Below are positions 8,141-17,250 of a stretch of 64,000 bases of DNA, in pieces. Position 1 is the first letter of the stretch; the number at the start of each line of letters is the position of its first letter. The translations under genes and the position numbers were made by a program. The stretch is from an uncultured Paracoccaceae bacterium (GTDB lineage Bacteria; Pseudomonadota; Alphaproteobacteria; Rhodobacterales; Rhodobacteraceae), in contig CALKOT010000056.1 of NCBI GenBank assembly GCA_938092015.1, positions 1 through 64,000 of the forward strand, given 5' to 3'. The notes beneath the pieces are model-generated. The model saw nothing but the letters and a program-made list of their open reading frames with translations. It made no database searches and was not told where the DNA came from.

Positions 8141-9523
8141 TCAACCGGATTGCGGGGGCCTAGCCAGCACCGCTTTCGCATCATCCAATGCAGCGGCGAG
8201 GATGTCGAACATCTGGCCTATTTCGGATTGCGTGATCACTAACGGCGGGGACATTACCGCAAGGTTGATGATAGGACGAACCATTAACCCCCGTTTTTGA
8301 CAGAACTGATCGACTAAGGCGCCCAGCTGGTAATCCCGCGCCAAAGTTTCAGGCGTGCGCGCGCCGTCTGCGGACAATTCCAAACACCCAACCAAACCAG
8401 CGCCTCGTGCATCGCAAACCAGCGGATGGTCTTGTAGCGCCTGTAGTCGCCGCTGAAATAGCGGCGTTACTTCGCGAACGTGGGCGAGAATGTCGTCTCG
8501 TTCGAAAATCTCGATGTTCTTCAGCGCCGCTGCGCTAGAAACCGGATGGCCCGAATAAGTGAAGCCATTCTTGAAAGCTTGACCAGCTTCGCCCAGCCCC
8601 TCAAGCAAACGATCCGATATTAGACATGCGCCCAGCGGGGCGTAGCCAGACGTCAGCCCTTTGGCTGAGGTAATGATGTCGGGTGTGATCCCGTAAACCT
8701 CTTGCGATGCAAACCAGTGGCCGAGACGGCCAAATCCAGTGACGACTTCATCCGAAATGTAAACGACGTCAAATTCTTCGCAAATGGCTTTGCAAGCAGC
8801 ATGATATCCGGCAGGTGGAATGATCACGCCGCCTGACGCGAGGATCGGCTCTGCAATAAAGGCGGCGACGGTGTCAGGGCCAATCTCAATGACCGCGTTT
8901 CTCAAATCAGCTATTTTCTCTTCAAGAAACGCTGCTTCTGATTGCTCTGCTGGGCGGCGCGATGGACAGACATCGGGCAGGATACGAACTGATTGATCGA
9001 CATCCATCATCGATCCGTCGCGTTCTTTCCCGCTGACCGATGCCGAAAGATAGGTTGAGCCGTGATAGGCGAACTGGCGTGAGATGAAGCGCTTTTTTTC
9101 GGGCCGTCCAAGCACATTGTTACGGAACTGAACAAATCGCAGCGCTGCATCGACAGCGGTTGAGCCACCGGTGGTGAAGCACACATTGTTCAGATCGCCG
9201 GGGCTGATTTCAGCCAGTTTTCCCGCCAGTTCTGAAGAGACAGCGTTCGATGCGTTGAACGGCGAAAAATACGGCAGGCGGCGGGCTTGATCCGCCATGG
9301 CATCGGCCATTTCAGGGCGGTCATAACCAATCTGAACGCACCACATGCCGCCAGGGCCATCCAACAACCGTCGGCCATCATCTGTATGAATGTAAACGCC
9401 CTCGCCATGCGTAACGAAACTACGGGCGTCCGGATCTGGCGCGGCGAAATCATGCCACGGATGGATGATATGGTTCGCGTCCCATTCTCTGGCTGCGCGG
9501 TCGTAGTTTGAGTGGTCTACCAT
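8141..9523 (-). CDS. Class III aminotransferase (omega-amino acid type)
   Basis: PLP-dependent aminotransferase of 460 residues. Seen: GTG-like PLP phosphate site FTTGGSTAVDAALRF (~115-130), FISRQFAYHGSTYLSAS with the PLP-stacking Tyr-His, the Asp in YISDEVVTGFGRLG, and the Schiff-base Lys in IITSAKGLTSGYAPLG. The end with MVRPIINLAVMSPPLVIT is typical of the omega-amino acid:pyruvate group. The ATG overlaps the end of the SDR gene by 7 nt, placing it last in the Rieske-SDR-aminotransferase operon. Its amino donor is probably a product of the imported amine, but this is an inference. Confidence 0.88.
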   Translation of the reverse strand: MVDHSNYDRAAREWDANHIIHPWHDFAAPDPDARSFVTHGEGVYIHTDDGRRLLDGPGGMWCVQIGYDRPEMADAMADQARRLPYFSPFNASNAVSSELAGKLAEISPGDLNNVCFTTGGSTAVDAALRFVQFRNNVLGRPEKKRFISRQFAYHGSTYLSASVSGKERDGSMMDVDQSVRILPDVCPSRRPAEQSEAAFLEEKIADLRNAVIEIGPDTVAAFIAEPILASGGVIIPPAGYHAACKAICEEFDVVYISDEVVTGFGRLGHWFASQEVYGITPDIITSAKGLTSGYAPLGACLISDRLLEGLGEAGQAFKNGFTYSGHPVSSAAALKNIEIFERDDILAHVREVTPLFQRRLQALQDHPLVCDARGAGLVGCLELSADGARTPETLARDYQLGALVDQFCQKRGLMVRPIINLAVMSPPLVITQSEIGQMFDILAAALDDAKAVLARPPQSG

Positions 9524-10209
9524 TCTGCACCTGCGTTCACTTTGATATCTTCGTTCGTAAGCGCGGGGCTTGCGTCTGAGCAGCAGAACGCCACTAAAGC
9601 GCCAACCTCATCAGGCTGCACCAGGCGGTTCTGTGGGTTCTGCGAAGCTATCCAGTCTTTCGACATGCCTCGAGCGACTGCGCCGTCCATCATTGGTGTT
9701 TCGATCCATGTCGGGCTGATAGACACGCAATTGACGCCATAGGGCGCGCCTTCGATTGCAGTCACTTTCGACAAGGCCACCACCCCCGCTTTGGACGCGC
9801 AATATGCAGCATATGTTGATGCGCCGAGATGCGCTGCGGTTGATGCGATGTTAACGATCCGTCCCCAGCCTGCCGCGTGCATATCCGGCAGGACGGCGCG
9901 GGTCATCTTGAACACGCCAGTTAGGTTCGTGCCAATGTCCGTTTCCCAGTCCTCGTCGGTTTGTTCTTGAATCGCCGCGCCGCGGTAGATCCCGGCGGAA
10001 TTCACGAGGATGGTTGGCGCACCAAGATCGGCGCGGACCTTTTCGACGAAACAAGAAACTGACTCGGTATTGCTTACATCCAGCGGGGCGAAGCCACCCG
10101 ATCTGGATGCGGCGGCGACCGTACATCCCGCCGCTTCCAATGCGCGGGCCGCAGCGGCGCCAATGCCGCTGAGACCACCAGTGACGATTGCGACGCGTTG
10201 GGCGGTCAC
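9517..10209 (-). CDS. SDR-family NAD(P)-dependent oxidoreductase
   Basis: Classical short-chain dehydrogenase of 230 residues: the cofactor loop TGGLSGIG near residue 10, NSAG near 70, the catalytic Ser in NIASTAA, and YCASK as the catalytic Tyr-x3-Lys. The C-terminus NEDIKVNAGAEW is in place of the usual V-DGG. Sited between the Rieske oxygenase gene (GTG start overlaps its stop by 4 nt) and the aminotransferase gene, it likely oxidises or reduces an intermediate of the same amine pathway. Confidence 0.87.
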   Translation of the reverse strand: MTAQRVAIVTGGLSGIGAAAARALEAAGCTVAAASRSGGFAPLDVSNTESVSCFVEKVRADLGAPTILVNSAGIYRGAAIQEQTDEDWETDIGTNLTGVFKMTRAVLPDMHAAGWGRIVNIASTAAHLGASTYAAYCASKAGVVALSKVTAIEGAPYGVNCVSISPTWIETPMMDGAVARGMSKDWIASQNPQNRLVQPDEVGALVAFCCSDASPALTNEDIKVNAGAEW

Positions 10210-11327
10210 CCAAGCGCCTTTTGCACTAATCTGTGGAAGTGATGCAGTGCATGCTCTCCCCGACCAGACCGATCGGGATCAACGACCAGTGGTCCTTGGG
10301 AATAGCCTTTCGACTTTAGCCCACGCTGCACACTTTCGCAGAGACCGATATCTTCCGGCACCAGCACATCGGCTGTATAGGCCATGCGTTGGGGGTCAAA
10401 CTCACCCGAGGTGGAGAACGAATGGCCACCGAAATAGGTATCTTCCAGCCCAGTTGGACGAACGACTGAGATGTTCAACTCTTCGGCCCCTGGCAGAATG
10501 TTGAACGTTGTATTGGGCCAGAGGAACCAGAAAGAAGACTGCTGCACCGGTTCATCCTTGCCTACATTGTAGGCGGAGTTTTCGTGCCTTACGACCGGTC
10601 CCAACTGACGCGCCCACTGGTCGTACGTGTCGTGCCGATAATCGTCCATGCAGAGGATGTCGGCGAAGTCAGGGTGGGCGTGATCACAGTGATAGCACTC
10701 AACATAATTGTCGACGACGACCTTCCAGCCCGCCTTGATATCGGTCTCGCCAAGCGTGTTTTCCCGCGCGCCGATGAGGCGGTCGAGATAGGGAACCTTG
10801 GCGAGGATATCCGCCTCTAGATCGCCTGCAATATCCTTCAGCGGGATCGCGTCAGGGTCCATATTCACGAAGGCGCAGCCTGCGAACATCTCAAGCCTAA
10901 GCTGCTTGAGGCTGTAATCCGCCTTGTTGAACCCAGGGCGATGCTGGGTGCGGGGCGCGCCGCGCAGGGCGCCCTCCCTCTCGAACGTCCATGCGTGATA
11001 GGGGCAGACGATGGCGCGTTCGACATTGCCGATGCCTGCGGGCAACAGCTCGTGCGCCCGGTGTTGGCAGACGTTGTAGAAGCCCCTCAGCTCTCCATCT
11101 CCGCCCATCATGACAAAGACGTTCTGGTCGGCGATCTGCGCGGTGACGTAGTCGCCGGGCTTCTGGAACAGGGTCTTGTGGCCGACATACTGCCACGTTC
11201 GGTAGAAGATCCGCTCTTTTTCCAGCTCGTAAACCGCTGGATCAGTGTACATCCAGTTAGGGAGGGTAAAGCTTTCCTCCGGCGTGTCGGTGAGTGGTTT
11301 CGGGTAGTTCGTCAGGTCGTCATACAT
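10206..11327 (-). CDS. Rieske non-haem iron oxygenase, quaternary-amine type (GbcA/CntA-like)
   Basis: Oxygenase component of 373 residues. The Rieske [2Fe-2S] ligands are C87, H89, C108 and H111 (NVCQHRAHE and IVCPYHAW). The mononuclear iron site is in DNYVECYHCDHAHPDF with E210, H213 and H218. The ending GEHALHHFHRLVQKAL is characteristic, from memory, of glycine-betaine, stachydrine and carnitine oxygenases. Those need a ferredoxin-type reductase, and none is encoded here. It sits 30 bp downstream of a betaine-type ABC ATPase gene, so it most likely demethylates or cleaves the imported quaternary amine. ATG 11327 has AAGGGAG upstream. Confidence 0.88.
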   Translation of the reverse strand: MYDDLTNYPKPLTDTPEESFTLPNWMYTDPAVYELEKERIFYRTWQYVGHKTLFQKPGDYVTAQIADQNVFVMMGGDGELRGFYNVCQHRAHELLPAGIGNVERAIVCPYHAWTFEREGALRGAPRTQHRPGFNKADYSLKQLRLEMFAGCAFVNMDPDAIPLKDIAGDLEADILAKVPYLDRLIGARENTLGETDIKAGWKVVVDNYVECYHCDHAHPDFADILCMDDYRHDTYDQWARQLGPVVRHENSAYNVGKDEPVQQSSFWFLWPNTTFNILPGAEELNISVVRPTGLEDTYFGGHSFSTSGEFDPQRMAYTADVLVPEDIGLCESVQRGLKSKGYSQGPLVVDPDRSGRGEHALHHFHRLVQKALG

Positions 11328-11357
11328 CGCTAACTCCCTTCCTTATAGGTAGCGGAT

Positions 11358-12380
11358 TTACGTTTTAGTCATCATCGCCCGCATGATTATCGCGCGGTCG
11401 ATCTCACCCACAATGGCCCCCGCAGCGTCAGCCACGGGCAGCACGGCGTCTGTATCTGCCATCCGTTCGATGAGGCTTTCGATTTTAGCAGAGGCGGGAA
11501 TCGGGTGTGTCCCATTCGCGGCGCCGCTGACAGGCCGCATGACTTTGCCCGCTGACAGCACTTTGTAACGCGGTACGTCCTCTGTGAAATCGGCCACGTA
11601 CTGGTCGACGGGGTTGGCGACAATTTCTTCGGGTGTGCCGATCTGGACGATCTCGCCATCCTTCATGATCGCGATGTGGTCGCCCATCTTGATCGCTTCC
11701 AGAAAGTCATGGGTGATGAAGACCATCGTCTTTTTGAGTTTCGATTGCAGATCAAGAAGCTCATCCTGCATTTCGCGACGGATCAGCGGGTCGAGGGCTG
11801 AGAACGGCTCATCAAAGATCAGGATTTCCGGGTCAGCAGCCATTGCTCGGGCAAGGCCGACGCGTTGCTGCATGCCGCCAGACAATTCGCGTGGGTAGTT
11901 GTCGTGCCACCCGGCAAGGCCAACAAGGTTGATGACGTCCATCGCCCGCTGGTTTCGCGTGGTCTTGTCTTCACCTCGAACTTCAAGCCCGAAGGCGATG
12001 TTGTCGAGAACTGTACGATGAGGGAATAGACCAAAGTGCTGGAACACCATCGCCATCTTGTGGCGGCGCAGATCGATCAGCTTTTTGTCACTTAACTTGG
12101 TGACATCATCGCCGTCGATAACAACCTCGCCGCCGGTCGGTTCGATCAATTGGCTGATACAGCGAACCAGCGTGGATTTGCCTGAGCCGGATAAACCCAT
12201 CACCACGAACGTCTCACCTTCTTGTATGTCGAAAGTGACGTCCTTTACGGCCACGACATGACCGGTTTCTTCCTGAACGGCTGCACGGCTGGCGGATTTG
12301 TCCAGCGTATCCAACGCCCGTTTCGGGTTGGGTCCGAAGACTTTCCAGACGTTTCGACATGTAATCTTGGCTTGGCTCAC
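11358..12380 (-). CDS. Quaternary amine (glycine betaine/proline type) ABC transporter ATP-binding protein
   Basis: ProV/OpuAA-type ATPase, 340 residues. Walker A GLSGSGKST, Q-loop MVFQHFGLFPHRTV, signature ELSGGMQQRVGLARAM, Walker B ILIFDEPFSALDPL and switch His in FITHDF are all present. A C-terminal segment (~280-340, ASAKIESLIERMADTDAVLPV) looks like a shortened CBS-type domain. Unusual is an insert near residues 15-40 (GPNPKRALDTLDKSASRAAV) seen in this transporter family. It is divergent from the permease gene, across a 337-bp regulatory region with a perfect 18-bp palindrome. Confidence 0.93.
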   Translation of the reverse strand: MSQAKITCRNVWKVFGPNPKRALDTLDKSASRAAVQEETGHVVAVKDVTFDIQEGETFVVMGLSGSGKSTLVRCISQLIEPTGGEVVIDGDDVTKLSDKKLIDLRRHKMAMVFQHFGLFPHRTVLDNIAFGLEVRGEDKTTRNQRAMDVINLVGLAGWHDNYPRELSGGMQQRVGLARAMAADPEILIFDEPFSALDPLIRREMQDELLDLQSKLKKTMVFITHDFLEAIKMGDHIAIMKDGEIVQIGTPEEIVANPVDQYVADFTEDVPRYKVLSAGKVMRPVSGAANGTHPIPASAKIESLIERMADTDAVLPVADAAGAIVGEIDRAIIMRAMMTKT

Positions 12381-12717
12381 GCGTATCCCCTCTGCTGACA
12401 GGCATCTTGCTTGTGAATGCAGCTAACTCAAGGAAAACTCGCAACTTCAGTCGTTGTTGGTGCTGCCATAGCAGCCAGCGGGGATATTTGAAGTCAAAAG
12501 GTCAGGTGTGAAATTGGGGAAAGGTTTCACGCGTGAAACCACAGGTAAGACGCAGATATTATTGCGTATTAAAGTGCTATCAACTTTTCGCAGATACGTG
12601 GTTTCACACATCCGGACCCGCAGTGAAAAATTGACTTTCCGGGCGCTTACAGAATTTGTCGTTGCCATCCGCCGCTATCCCGTTTGTAGTTCCCTTGAAT
12701 AGGGGAGCAGTGCAACG
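12381..12717. promoter_or_regulatory. Divergent promoter region of the quaternary-amine transporter
   Basis: 337 bp without a gene between the ATPase gene (minus) and permease gene (plus). It contains the palindrome GGTTTCACGCGTGAAACC at 12523-12540 plus half-sites GTGTGAAA (12506-12513) and GTGGTTTCAC (12599-12608), and is AT-richer than its flanks. No -10/-35 pair could be assigned with confidence. Confidence 0.65.
12523..12540. promoter_or_regulatory. Candidate operator GGTTTCACGCGTGAAACC
   Basis: Perfect 18-bp inverted repeat centred ~151 bp upstream of the ATPase start and ~186 bp upstream of the permease start. The identical 18-mer recurs at 39463-39480, and its 14-bp core pattern TTTCACNNGTGAAA again at 47505-47518, both beside the microcompartment locus. 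The regulator is not identifiable. Confidence 0.6.
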
Positions 12718-14829
12718 ATGGCGGATATAGCAAATCCAACCGGCAAGGGACTTGATCTGAACGGGCCTTGGGCGCGCGCGGGTGGGGCGGCGATCATTCT
12801 TATCCTATCGTTGATTGTCCTTTACACGATTGGCGAAGAGCAGGTCTTTCCCGAAGCCGCCACATCCCGCTTTCCCTTTGCCGATTGGGTAAACAACGCT
12901 GAAGATTGGCTGAAAGCGAATCTGCGCTGGCTGACCCGCGCTATATCTTCAGGTGTTGGTTGGGCGCTGGAAACGGTGGAAGAATTCCTTTGGACCGTGT
13001 CGTGGTGGGTGGTCTTGATCGGCCTTGTTGTCCCATCGCTGGCTTACGGCGGTCTTCGCCTTGCCATCATCACCACTCTGGGCGTGATGATGTGGGGCGC
13101 ATTCGACATGTGGTACGAGGCGATGTCCACGCTTTCGATGATGGGCATTTCCGTTGGTCTCAGCATCTTTTTCGGCGTTCTGATCGGTGTTGCGAGCGCC
13201 CAGTCGGACCGGTTTGAGGCGGCCGTTCGCCCGATCCTCGACACGATGCAGGTCATGCCCGCTTTCGTTTATTTGCTGCCTGCGATCTTTTTCTTTGGCA
13301 TAGGGCCGACAGCGGCGACGATGGCGGTGATGATCTACGCCATGCCGCCGATGATCCGCCTGACTAACCTTGGCATTCGGCAGGTGCCGGAAACAATGGT
13401 TGAGGCGGCTCGGTCCTACGGCTGCACCCCGCGCCAGATGCTGTTCAAGGTTCAGATCCCGCAGGCGTTGCCGTCGATCATGCTGGGCGTGAACCAGACA
13501 ATCATGATGGCGTTGGCGCTGGCGGTTCTCGCAGTCTTCGTTGGCGGTGGAGGCCTCGGCGAACAGGTCTGGAAAGCCATCGTAAAGCTGAAAGTCGGCT
13601 GGTCGTTGGAGGGTGGTCTATGCATCGTTGCCATGGCCATCATTTTTGACCGGCTCAGTCAGGCGATGAGTTCACAGCCCGAAGCGCCAAAGCTAAACCG
13701 GGGCGAGATGCTGTTCCGGCTGTTACCACAAAGCTGGGAGCCATATTTCCTCGCCCGCTGGATTGAGCAAACCATCAACGTCGTCTGGGTTGGGGTTGCG
13801 ACGGTTTCCACTGCGATCACCCGCGCAGTGGCGAAAGCTGTGGGCGTAATCTCTAAGCCGGCAGGAGAAGTGATCGGAAAACGCCCTCATCTGGTCATGG
13901 CTTTGACGCTGATCGCGATCATAATGATTCTGCAGGAATACGCCCCTCGGTCTTGGCGACCGGGTGATTATCCGGGCGATTGGGAGTTTTCCATCCGCAA
14001 GCCTGTGGATGACGCGATTGCCGCGCTGACTATCTATCCACCGTTCTATTCTGTGACACAGTGGATGCGGGCGATCACCTATCTTTACTTTCTGAAGCCT
14101 ATCGACTTTTTCCTGACGCATCTGCCGTGGTGGTATGTGTCAGTCCTTTTCACGGCTATCGCTTGGTACATTGCAGGATGGCGTTTGGGTTTACTGACGG
14201 TGCTAAGCCTTTTGTTCTGCGGCGCCAGCGGCCTGTGGGGCCTGACGATGTATACGATCACAGGCACTACGGTTTCGGTGTTGTTCTGTCTGTTGATCGG
14301 CATTCCGTTTGGCGTTTGGGCGGCCTATTCGCGGTTAGCCGATATGATCCTGCGGCCGATCCTTGATACGATGCAAACGATCCCCGCCTTCGTCTATCTA
14401 GTGCCCGCGTTATTCTTCTTTGGCGGCAACCCGACGACGGCGGTGATCGCGACTGTCATTTACGCGATCCCACCTGTTATCCGCGCAACGGCGCTGGGCC
14501 TGCGACAAGTGCCGGTTGAGGTGGATGAGGTAGCTCGCAGTTTTGGGACGACGCCGTTGCAAGCGTTGGTTAAGCTGAAAATTCCACTGGCGTTGCCGTC
14601 AATCATGCTGGGTGTGAATCAAACCGTGATCATGGCCTTGGCGATGCAAACCGTAACGCCGCTGGTCGCCGGATTGGGCCTTGGCAAAGAGGTTTATGAC
14701 GCCATGAACATTGCCGACACGGGAAAGGGTCTGACAGCGGGTCTGGGCATCGTTCTCATGGCGGTTGTGTTGGATCGGCTTTCGCTCGCCATCACCGCAA
14801 ACCAGTGGGCCGCTTTAGGTTTGAAATGA
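12718..14829 (+). CDS. Quaternary amine ABC transporter permease, internally duplicated (ProW-ProW)
   Basis: A 703-residue inner-membrane permease holding two ProW-type permease domains in one chain. The first centres on RPILDTMQVMPAFVY (from ~residue 170) with LPSIMLGVNQTIMMALAL; the second on RPILDTMQTIPAFVY (from ~residue 545) with LPSIMLGVNQTVIMALAM. A hydrophobic linker of ~200 residues lies between. Both EAA-type loops (VPETMVEAARSYGCTPRQ and VPVEVDEVARSFGTTPLQ) look intact. Double-length permeases of this sort are known in marine alphaproteobacteria for betaine or trimethylamine N-oxide uptake. It is followed by its binding protein gene. Confidence 0.92.
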   Translation: MADIANPTGKGLDLNGPWARAGGAAIILILSLIVLYTIGEEQVFPEAATSRFPFADWVNNAEDWLKANLRWLTRAISSGVGWALETVEEFLWTVSWWVVLIGLVVPSLAYGGLRLAIITTLGVMMWGAFDMWYEAMSTLSMMGISVGLSIFFGVLIGVASAQSDRFEAAVRPILDTMQVMPAFVYLLPAIFFFGIGPTAATMAVMIYAMPPMIRLTNLGIRQVPETMVEAARSYGCTPRQMLFKVQIPQALPSIMLGVNQTIMMALALAVLAVFVGGGGLGEQVWKAIVKLKVGWSLEGGLCIVAMAIIFDRLSQAMSSQPEAPKLNRGEMLFRLLPQSWEPYFLARWIEQTINVVWVGVATVSTAITRAVAKAVGVISKPAGEVIGKRPHLVMALTLIAIIMILQEYAPRSWRPGDYPGDWEFSIRKPVDDAIAALTIYPPFYSVTQWMRAITYLYFLKPIDFFLTHLPWWYVSVLFTAIAWYIAGWRLGLLTVLSLLFCGASGLWGLTMYTITGTTVSVLFCLLIGIPFGVWAAYSRLADMILRPILDTMQTIPAFVYLVPALFFFGGNPTTAVIATVIYAIPPVIRATALGLRQVPVEVDEVARSFGTTPLQALVKLKIPLALPSIMLGVNQTVIMALAMQTVTPLVAGLGLGKEVYDAMNIADTGKGLTAGLGIVLMAVVLDRLSLAITANQWAALGLK

Positions 14830-14921
14830 CGTAGACAGGTTCTTCTTGTCTGGATAGCGTTTGAACCAACCGCAAAGATATGCGGGCGACAACAAACGTA
14901 AACCCAACTGGGAGACAACCT

Positions 14922-15854
14922 ATGAAAACGACTTTTGCTTTGGTCGGCGCCGCAATTGGCCTGGCCGTGGCGGCCCCTGCATCCGCTGGCGGCCTGCTGA
15001 AAGCGCCCGTCGCTGACTGGACCGGCGGCGCGGTAACCTGTGAGATCATCCATCAGATCCTTGAGAACGAGATGGATTACAAAGTGAAGCGCATTACTAT
15101 GCCGTCTGGCCCGGGTGTTGCAGAAGGCCTGCGCGGCGGCGATTTGGACTTCGCTTGTGAGACGTGGCCATCCTATTCCACTACCAAGGAAAAATATGTC
15201 ACCGAATATGGTGGCGATGGATCGGTGAAATACTTTGCGCCCGTCGGTGTGATCGGTCAGTCTGGCTATTTCGTGCCACGTTACATGATTGAAGGCGACG
15301 GCGCTGTTGCGCCTGATCTGAAAACCTATGCTGATCTGAACAAGTACAAAGGCCTCTTCAAAACGCTGGAATCTGGCGACAAAGGCCGCCTCATCGGGTG
15401 CCCTGTTGCTGCGTGGGAATGCAAGGACGCAGAGCGGATCGCAGGCTTGAGCCTTGACTATCAGTTGGTTGAACTTGGGTCTGAGACCGCTCACTGGGCA
15501 GAAATGAAAGCAGCTTATGCGCGCAAAGAGCCATTCCTCGCTTACGCTTGGACGCCGCATTGGATCTTTGCGGAACTGGATCTGGTCGAAATTGGCCTGC
15601 CGCCACATTCCGAAGAAGCATGGCCTGTGTCTGATTGGCCGGAAGATGTGACCTATAACTACGGTCGCCCTGACCTTAGCGATGACCACCCGCAGGTCGT
15701 TCAGCTGATCGAGAACTTCCGTCTGTCGAATGACGAACAGGCTGGTCTGATTCTTGCGATCGACATCGAAGGTAAAGACATCGAAGACGTTGCCTCTGCC
15801 TGGCTGGCCGATAACAAAAGCACTTGGACAAACTGGGTTCCCCAGACGAACTGA
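14922..15854 (+). CDS. Quaternary amine ABC transporter substrate-binding protein
   Basis: Periplasmic binding protein of 310 residues with a Sec signal peptide (MKTTFALVGAAIGLAVAAPASA, cleavage after ~22). The OpuAC/ProX-type fold is indicated by VTCEIIHQILENEM, ETWPSYSTTKEKYV and the later YAWTPHWIFAELDLVEI. Several Trp residues (ETWP, AYAWTPHW) are in positions that in this family form an aromatic cage for a quaternary ammonium group. ATG 14922 has GGGAGA nine bases upstream; an in-frame ATG at 14880 has no signal sequence. Ligand could be glycine betaine, TMAO, carnitine or stachydrine. Confidence 0.9.
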   Translation: MKTTFALVGAAIGLAVAAPASAGGLLKAPVADWTGGAVTCEIIHQILENEMDYKVKRITMPSGPGVAEGLRGGDLDFACETWPSYSTTKEKYVTEYGGDGSVKYFAPVGVIGQSGYFVPRYMIEGDGAVAPDLKTYADLNKYKGLFKTLESGDKGRLIGCPVAAWECKDAERIAGLSLDYQLVELGSETAHWAEMKAAYARKEPFLAYAWTPHWIFAELDLVEIGLPPHSEEAWPVSDWPEDVTYNYGRPDLSDDHPQVVQLIENFRLSNDEQAGLILAIDIEGKDIEDVASAWLADNKSTWTNWVPQTN

Positions 15855-15876
15855 CCGCAAGTGCTAAGACTATTTG

Positions 15877-15908
15877 GGCCGTCCCTTTTGGGGCGGCCTG
15901 TTTCGTTT
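15877..15908 (+). terminator. Rho-independent terminator after the binding-protein gene
   Basis: Stem GGCCGTCCC / GGGGCGGCC with a TTTT loop (15877-15898), followed by TGTTTCGTTT. It begins 22 bp after the binding-protein stop and overlaps the theoretical N-terminal extension of the next frame, supporting the internal start at 15970 for the amidohydrolase. Confidence 0.8.
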
Positions 15909-15969
15909 AACTCTTTGGATGAACATCACACGGCGGATATTTGGCGCCAAAAGACCTGGAGTTATGGCG

Positions 15970-17139
15970 ATGGCTGATCATGAGACTATGTCTGACCTGC
16001 ACAAAGAGATGACCAGCTGGCGCAGGCATTTGCATCAGAATCCGGAGTTCGGGTTTGAAGAGGTGCAGACTGCCGCCTTTGTCGCTGAAAAGCTGCGGTC
16101 ATTCGGTATTGAGGAAGTAGCCGAAGGCGTCGGTGGGACCGGCGTCGTCGCGACCCTTAGGGCCGGCGAGGGTAATCGCGCGATTTCGTTCCGCGCCGAC
16201 ATGGATGCGTTGCGCATAGAAGAAGCAGGCGAATCGTCTTATCGGTCGCAGACGCCCGGGGTGATGCACGCCTGCGGCCATGACGGACATACAACCATGC
16301 TGCTTGGCGCTGCGAAGACTTTGGCTGAAACACGAGATTTCAATGGTGTTGTTCATCTGATTTTCCAGCCCGCCGAAGAATGGGGCAAGGGCATGATCGC
16401 GATGTTGGATGACGGGCTTTTGGATCGTTTTCCGCATGAAGAGGCATACGGCCTGCATAACTGGCCCGGTCTTCCCGTTGGCCACTTTGAAACCCGCACC
16501 GGTGGGTTCATGGGGGCCGAGGATAATTTTGAGATTCGGGTGCAGGGTGTCGGCGGGCATGCGTCGCGGCCGCACGAGATCAACGACGCGATTGTTGCTG
16601 GTTCAGCAATCGTGATGAACCTCCAGACCATTGTTTCGCGGCAGGTTGATCCTTCACAGTTAGCAGTGGTTTCGGTCACTGAGTTTCTATCCGACGGAAC
16701 GCGGAACGCCATTGCAGGTGGCGTGCGAATACTAGGTGATTGCCGCAGTTTCGATCCGGCGGTCAGCAAGCGCATAGAAGAGGTGATGCGCCGGGTCGCT
16801 TTGGGCGTTGGCGCCGCACATGGATGCTCAATCGAAGTGGATTATTCCCGTGAATTTGTTCCCGTGGTGAATCATGCGGCCCTTACGGGCCATGCTGTTC
16901 AGGCCGCTCAGATGGTTGCAGCGCCCGGAAATGTGAATTCTGAGGCGGCGAAAATTGGCGGGTCAGAGGATTTTGCGCGCCTTCTGGCCCATGTGCCGGG
17001 CAACTTCATTATGATGGGCAATGGCGACAGTGCTGCACTGCATAACCCCTCATACGACTTCAATGATGATGTATTGCCACTTGGGGTTGAATATTTCGCC
17101 ACACTGGCCCGCCAACGGCTGCCCGTTGATCAAAAATGA
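15970..17139 (+). CDS. M20-family amidohydrolase (hippurate hydrolase/aminoacylase-like)
   Basis: Zinc-dependent amidase of 389 residues that would remove an acyl group from an amino acid. Seen: RRHLHQNPEFGFEE near the N-terminus, metal-binding MHACGHDGHTTMLLG, catalytic FQPAEEWGKGM, YGLHNWPGLPVG, dimerisation domain VQGVGGHASRPHE, and the last metal ligand region IGGSEDFARLL. ATG 15970 has GGAG eight bases upstream and is preferred to ATG 15964 and to the long extension from 15874, which spans a terminator. It follows the transporter genes on the same strand; a link to that pathway is plausible only. Confidence 0.88.
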   Translation: MADHETMSDLHKEMTSWRRHLHQNPEFGFEEVQTAAFVAEKLRSFGIEEVAEGVGGTGVVATLRAGEGNRAISFRADMDALRIEEAGESSYRSQTPGVMHACGHDGHTTMLLGAAKTLAETRDFNGVVHLIFQPAEEWGKGMIAMLDDGLLDRFPHEEAYGLHNWPGLPVGHFETRTGGFMGAEDNFEIRVQGVGGHASRPHEINDAIVAGSAIVMNLQTIVSRQVDPSQLAVVSVTEFLSDGTRNAIAGGVRILGDCRSFDPAVSKRIEEVMRRVALGVGAAHGCSIEVDYSREFVPVVNHAALTGHAVQAAQMVAAPGNVNSEAAKIGGSEDFARLLAHVPGNFIMMGNGDSAALHNPSYDFNDDVLPLGVEYFATLARQRLPVDQK

Positions 17140-17250
17140 GGCGCCTATATTTCATAACGCAGACGTATTTGCCCTAGCCGAACTTTGCCCTATAACTCGG
17201 CGCACACAAACACGACCGCTCGAACGGGCGGTTCAATAGGGAGATCCGTA

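Noticed and set aside
14694-15860. 388-residue minus-strand open frame opposite the amine-binding protein gene
   Set aside because: Antisense shadow of a gene with signal peptide, ribosome-binding site and terminator.
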